Assembly (NCBI GenBank): GCA_963751355.1
Contig: CAVVVS010000131.1
Coordinates: forward strand, 62,001-126,000
Reading direction: 5' to 3'
Source: CAVVVS01 sp963751355
Lineage (GTDB): Bacteria; Bacteroidota; Ignavibacteria; Ignavibacteriales; Ignavibacteriaceae
Length of the DNA: 64,000 bases
Both the position numbers and the translations under genes were made by a program. A model generated the notes under the pieces. The model saw only the letters and a program-made list of their open reading frames with translations, did no database searches and was not told the DNA's origin. This document shows, piece by piece, positions 61,553 through 64,000 of the stretch (its first letter is position 1; each line of letters begins with the position of its first letter).

Positions 61553-62689
61553 TTATAATAAAATTAATTTCTCTATCTTTTTTGAAGTCTTTAAAATTTC
61601 ATTCGAATCATCACCGAGCATGGTAATGTGTCCCATCTTCCTGCCTATTCTAGATTTTGCTTTGCCGTAAACATGAAGGTGAATATTTTCATTTTTTAAA
61701 GCCTGCTCATAATTATCAACGACACCAGGTCCGGTCTTTTTTCCTAGCAAATTTATCATCACCGCAAAAGGTTTTACCATTTTTGTTGAACCCAAAGGCA
61801 AATTAAATACCGAGCGGACATGATTTTCAAACTGAGAAGTTGTGCATGCCTCAATTGTATAATGCCCGGAATTGTGCGGTCTTGGTGCCATTTCATTTAC
61901 TAATATTTTCTCGTCTTCGGTTAAGAATAACTCCACTCCGAATAATCCGAATCCGTCCACAGCTTTTACAGCCTCGACGGCAATTTCTTCGGTCTGTCGC
62001 GCTAATTTAGTTTTTATTTGTGCCGGTGCAATTACAGTATGACAAATATGATTTTTTTGAATTGTCTGAACCACAGGATAAGTTTTGATTTCCTTTTTAG
62101 TTCTCACAACCATAATAGCTAATTCCATACTAAAATTAATCAGTTCTTCGGCAAGAAGTTTGCTATGCCGTGATTTTAATTTCTCGGTTCCGTCAATGAA
62201 AGTTTTATTACCTGTAACTTTCGCGTTTCCGTAACCGTCATACCCCATCTTTCGTGACTTCAATATGAATTTTTTCCCGATCTTACCAGATAATTCCGAA
62301 TAGGTACTATCTGAATTTACACCGACAAATTTAGCTACCGGGATATTTTTCCTTGCAAAACTTTCTTTCTGAATAAGCTTATCCTGAATAAGAGATATTG
62401 TTTTGGATGAAGGTAAAACAGTTTTACCTTGCTTTTCAATATACTCTAAAAATTTGTAATCAATAAATTCATTTTCAAGAGTTATAATATCTGATCGGCT
62501 GATAAATTTATTTAAGACACGTTTATTATCCACCCAACCGACAAACTCATTATGAGTTAATTGTCCCGCGGGCGAATCTTTTTCTTTTTCAATTATTGCA
62601 ACATCAAATCCGAGTTTGTAAGCTTGATAAGCCGACATCCTGGCTAACTGTCCTCCCCCTAGTATACCGATACATTTTCTTGAGGTCAA
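61553..62689 (-). CDS. purK: 5-(carboxyamino)imidazole ribonucleotide synthase
   Basis: ATP-grasp enzyme producing N5-CAIR from AIR, bicarbonate and ATP for PurE. N-terminal 'GILGGGQLARMSAYQAYKLGFDVAI', then 'TLENEFID', 'KIGKKFILKSRKMGYDGYGNAKV' (ATP-grasp Lys region), 'AEELINFSMELAIMVVR', 'GLFGVELFLTEDEKILVNEMAPRPHNSGHYTIEA' and 'SQFENHVR'. 378 aa, full length. Confidence 0.96.
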   Translation of the reverse strand: MTSRKCIGILGGGQLARMSAYQAYKLGFDVAIIEKEKDSPAGQLTHNEFVGWVDNKRVLNKFISRSDIITLENEFIDYKFLEYIEKQGKTVLPSSKTISLIQDKLIQKESFARKNIPVAKFVGVNSDSTYSELSGKIGKKFILKSRKMGYDGYGNAKVTGNKTFIDGTEKLKSRHSKLLAEELINFSMELAIMVVRTKKEIKTYPVVQTIQKNHICHTVIAPAQIKTKLARQTEEIAVEAVKAVDGFGLFGVELFLTEDEKILVNEMAPRPHNSGHYTIEACTTSQFENHVRSVFNLPLGSTKMVKPFAVMINLLGKKTGPGVVDNYEQALKNENIHLHVYGKAKSRIGRKMGHITMLGDDSNEILKTSKKIEKLILL

Positions 62690-62779
62690 AATATATACTC
62701 TCCTTAAATTTTAATTTTATATCTTTAAATTTAATCATATTAGATTAAATATATCGTGTTATAATCACTAAGTTTCTTA

Positions 62780-64000
62780 TTAGTATTCCTTCCAGTCAAT
62801 ATTTTTAATTTTATTACCGTCGGCTCTAAGCAAAACAGCGCCCAGCAAATCAGTTCTGAATATTTTTGACTTCATTAATTTTAATCGTTCGATAACCGAG
62901 GGAGAAGGATGATGAAATTTATTTTGAATACCGTCACTTATTAAACTGTATTCCGGAGTTGTAGCATTTAAAACTCCTGCCCCGAACTTGTTTTACTTCC
63001 GTGATGAGCAACTTTCAGCACATCAACATCCAAAAATTTACCGTAATAATTGCAATAAAATTTCTCGGCTTTCCTTTCCATATCACCAGGAAATAAATAA
63101 GAATCTTTACCGTAATCTATTTTTATCATGCCGCTGCTGTTATTAGTTGATAGTCCGGTAAAAAATTTATTTTTGACATCATTCAAAACATACAACCTAC
63201 TATTTCCTATTTTCAATTCTTCTTTTTTATAATATGAAACAGAAATATTATTTTCTCTTAAATATTTTTCAAATCTAATATCCTTTTTTAATGAAGAATC
63301 AATTTTTGGTTTAAATATTTGTTTTATTTTTCCGAAATGTATTAGTGAAACAAATCCTGCGTAATGATCTGCATCCATGTGTGAAACAAACCCGTAATCG
63401 ATTTTATCTATTCCAAGATAATTTAACAGTGGTAAGATCACATTTTCACCGTTATCGAACGAAGCTGTTGCATTACCGGCATCTATTAAGGCGGTTTTGC
63501 CGTTAGGAAACTTAACGAGAAATGAATCCCCCTGGCCAACATCTATCATCAGCACACTCAAATTATTGGCTGGAAGTAATTGTCGATCATCGAGAGACGC
63601 AAATAATATTATATTTCCGAGTACTAATGTGAACAAAATAATTTTTGCGTAACCGGATGTAAATTTTCTATAAAAATAAAATAAAAGGATTATCAAGAGG
63701 TAATAGATTGCGGCATCGAATAAAGTAAAATGCCTAATCCATAAAAAAGCATATTTGAAATTACCGGACAATTTTACAATCTCAAACAAAATTTTACCGA
63801 ATAAATCATTTGCTGCTGCATAATAAGAAGCTATTAACGGGGAAACCGGATTTATCGCTAACGTAAATATCCCGATCCCTACAATGAAGCCTATTAGAGG
63901 TATTACAAGAATGTTTGCAAATAACGCAATCAACGAAAGTTTTCCGAAATAAATTAATGTGAAAGGTAAAGTTCCGATTTGAGCACTTAGAGAAACTGCA
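62780..64000 (-). pseudogene. comEC: comEC/rec2 3' part, frameshifted and cut by the window edge
   Basis: DNA-uptake channel protein ComEC, C-terminal part. From the window edge, in frame, come membrane segments of the competence domain ('SLSAQIGTLPFTLIYFGKLSLIALFANILVIPL'), then a metallo-beta-lactamase-like domain ('MIDVGQGDSFLVKF', 'SHMDADHYAGF', 'LKVAHHGSKTSSG'). The frame meets TAA at 62968-62970. The missing end is intact in another frame down to a stop at 62780 ('NATTPEYSLISDG', 'KFHHPSPSVIERL'), which is the normal ComEC ending. A single-base loss near GGGG (about 62980) or TTTT explains it. It may be a real inactivation or a sequence error. The start lies beyond the window. Confidence 0.85.

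Noticed and set aside
62966..62985. Programmed frameshift in comEC
   Set aside because: The stop is not set in a proper slippery heptamer in the correct frame, and homopolymer loss is simpler.
1..64000. CRISPR arrays, rRNA genes, insertion sequences with transposases
   Set aside because: No regularly spaced repeats, rRNA sequence or transposase frames were seen.

Overview
The window looks like chromosomal DNA of an Ignavibacteria-type bacterium (Chlorobi side of the Bacteroidota/FCB group). Four things point there: low G+C; secreted proteins ending in the 'NYPNPFNP' type IX secretion (T9SS) sorting domain; a PorV/PorQ-family protein next to a TonB-dependent receptor; and a conserved thrS-infC-rpmI-rplT-pheS-pheT-zapA-6S RNA-rny order. 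Several genes have clear Shine-Dalgarno sequences. This placement comes from gene content only; no marker-gene tree was possible.

Layout. 1-2.5 kb (+ strand): the end of hutI (cut by the window edge) and a NamZ-type peptidoglycan exo-muramidase. 2.6-18.4 kb (- strand): a long translation/cell-division/housekeeping run, read from high to low coordinates: thrS, infC, rpmI, rplT, pheS, pheT, a small coiled-coil protein, zapA, a probable 6S RNA, rny, coaE, pheA, proline dehydrogenase, tsaD, a chorismate mutase-MltG fusion, and an Ig-like lipoprotein. tRNA-Val and tRNA-Leu lie just upstream. 19-22 kb: cydAB and a lone STAS protein. 22.1-30.5 kb: a nearly complete tyrosine/homogentisate catabolic cluster (hppD, hmgA, aminotransferase, fumarylacetoacetase, a flavin-reductase-like protein, acetoacetyl-CoA synthetase) with an Lrp/AsnC regulator upstream; no maleylacetoacetate isomerase is visible. 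30.8-39.1 kb: nth, then a TonB receptor / giant T9SS cargo / PorV-family triad. 39.5-44.6 kb: phosphoglucosamine mutase, a DUF58 protein, a TPR lipoprotein and a T9SS cargo protein.

45-57.4 kb is an accessory-looking stretch. It holds a 0.6-kb segment present twice (about 88% protein identity), SnoaL-like and DUF6624 proteins, an amidohydrolase/DUF4386/quinone-oxidoreductase operon under a TPR-AraC regulator, a PIN-domain toxin-antitoxin pair bracketed by repeat motifs, a lone CheB methylesterase domain and a class C beta-lactamase-fold hydrolase. 57.8-64 kb returns to core genes: a second T9SS cargo protein, a CDF metal transporter with a cysteine-rich tail, purE, purK, and comEC, which is frameshifted near its 3' end and runs off the window.

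The most distinctive item is the 465-residue fusion at 4253-5650. A cytoplasmic AroQ-type chorismate mutase with almost all catalytic residues is joined through one membrane span to the periplasmic lytic transglycosylase MltG. The prephenate dehydratase in the same run has no chorismate mutase domain of its own. Other notable items are infC with an ATC start codon, the probable 6S RNA after zapA, and the comEC frameshift.
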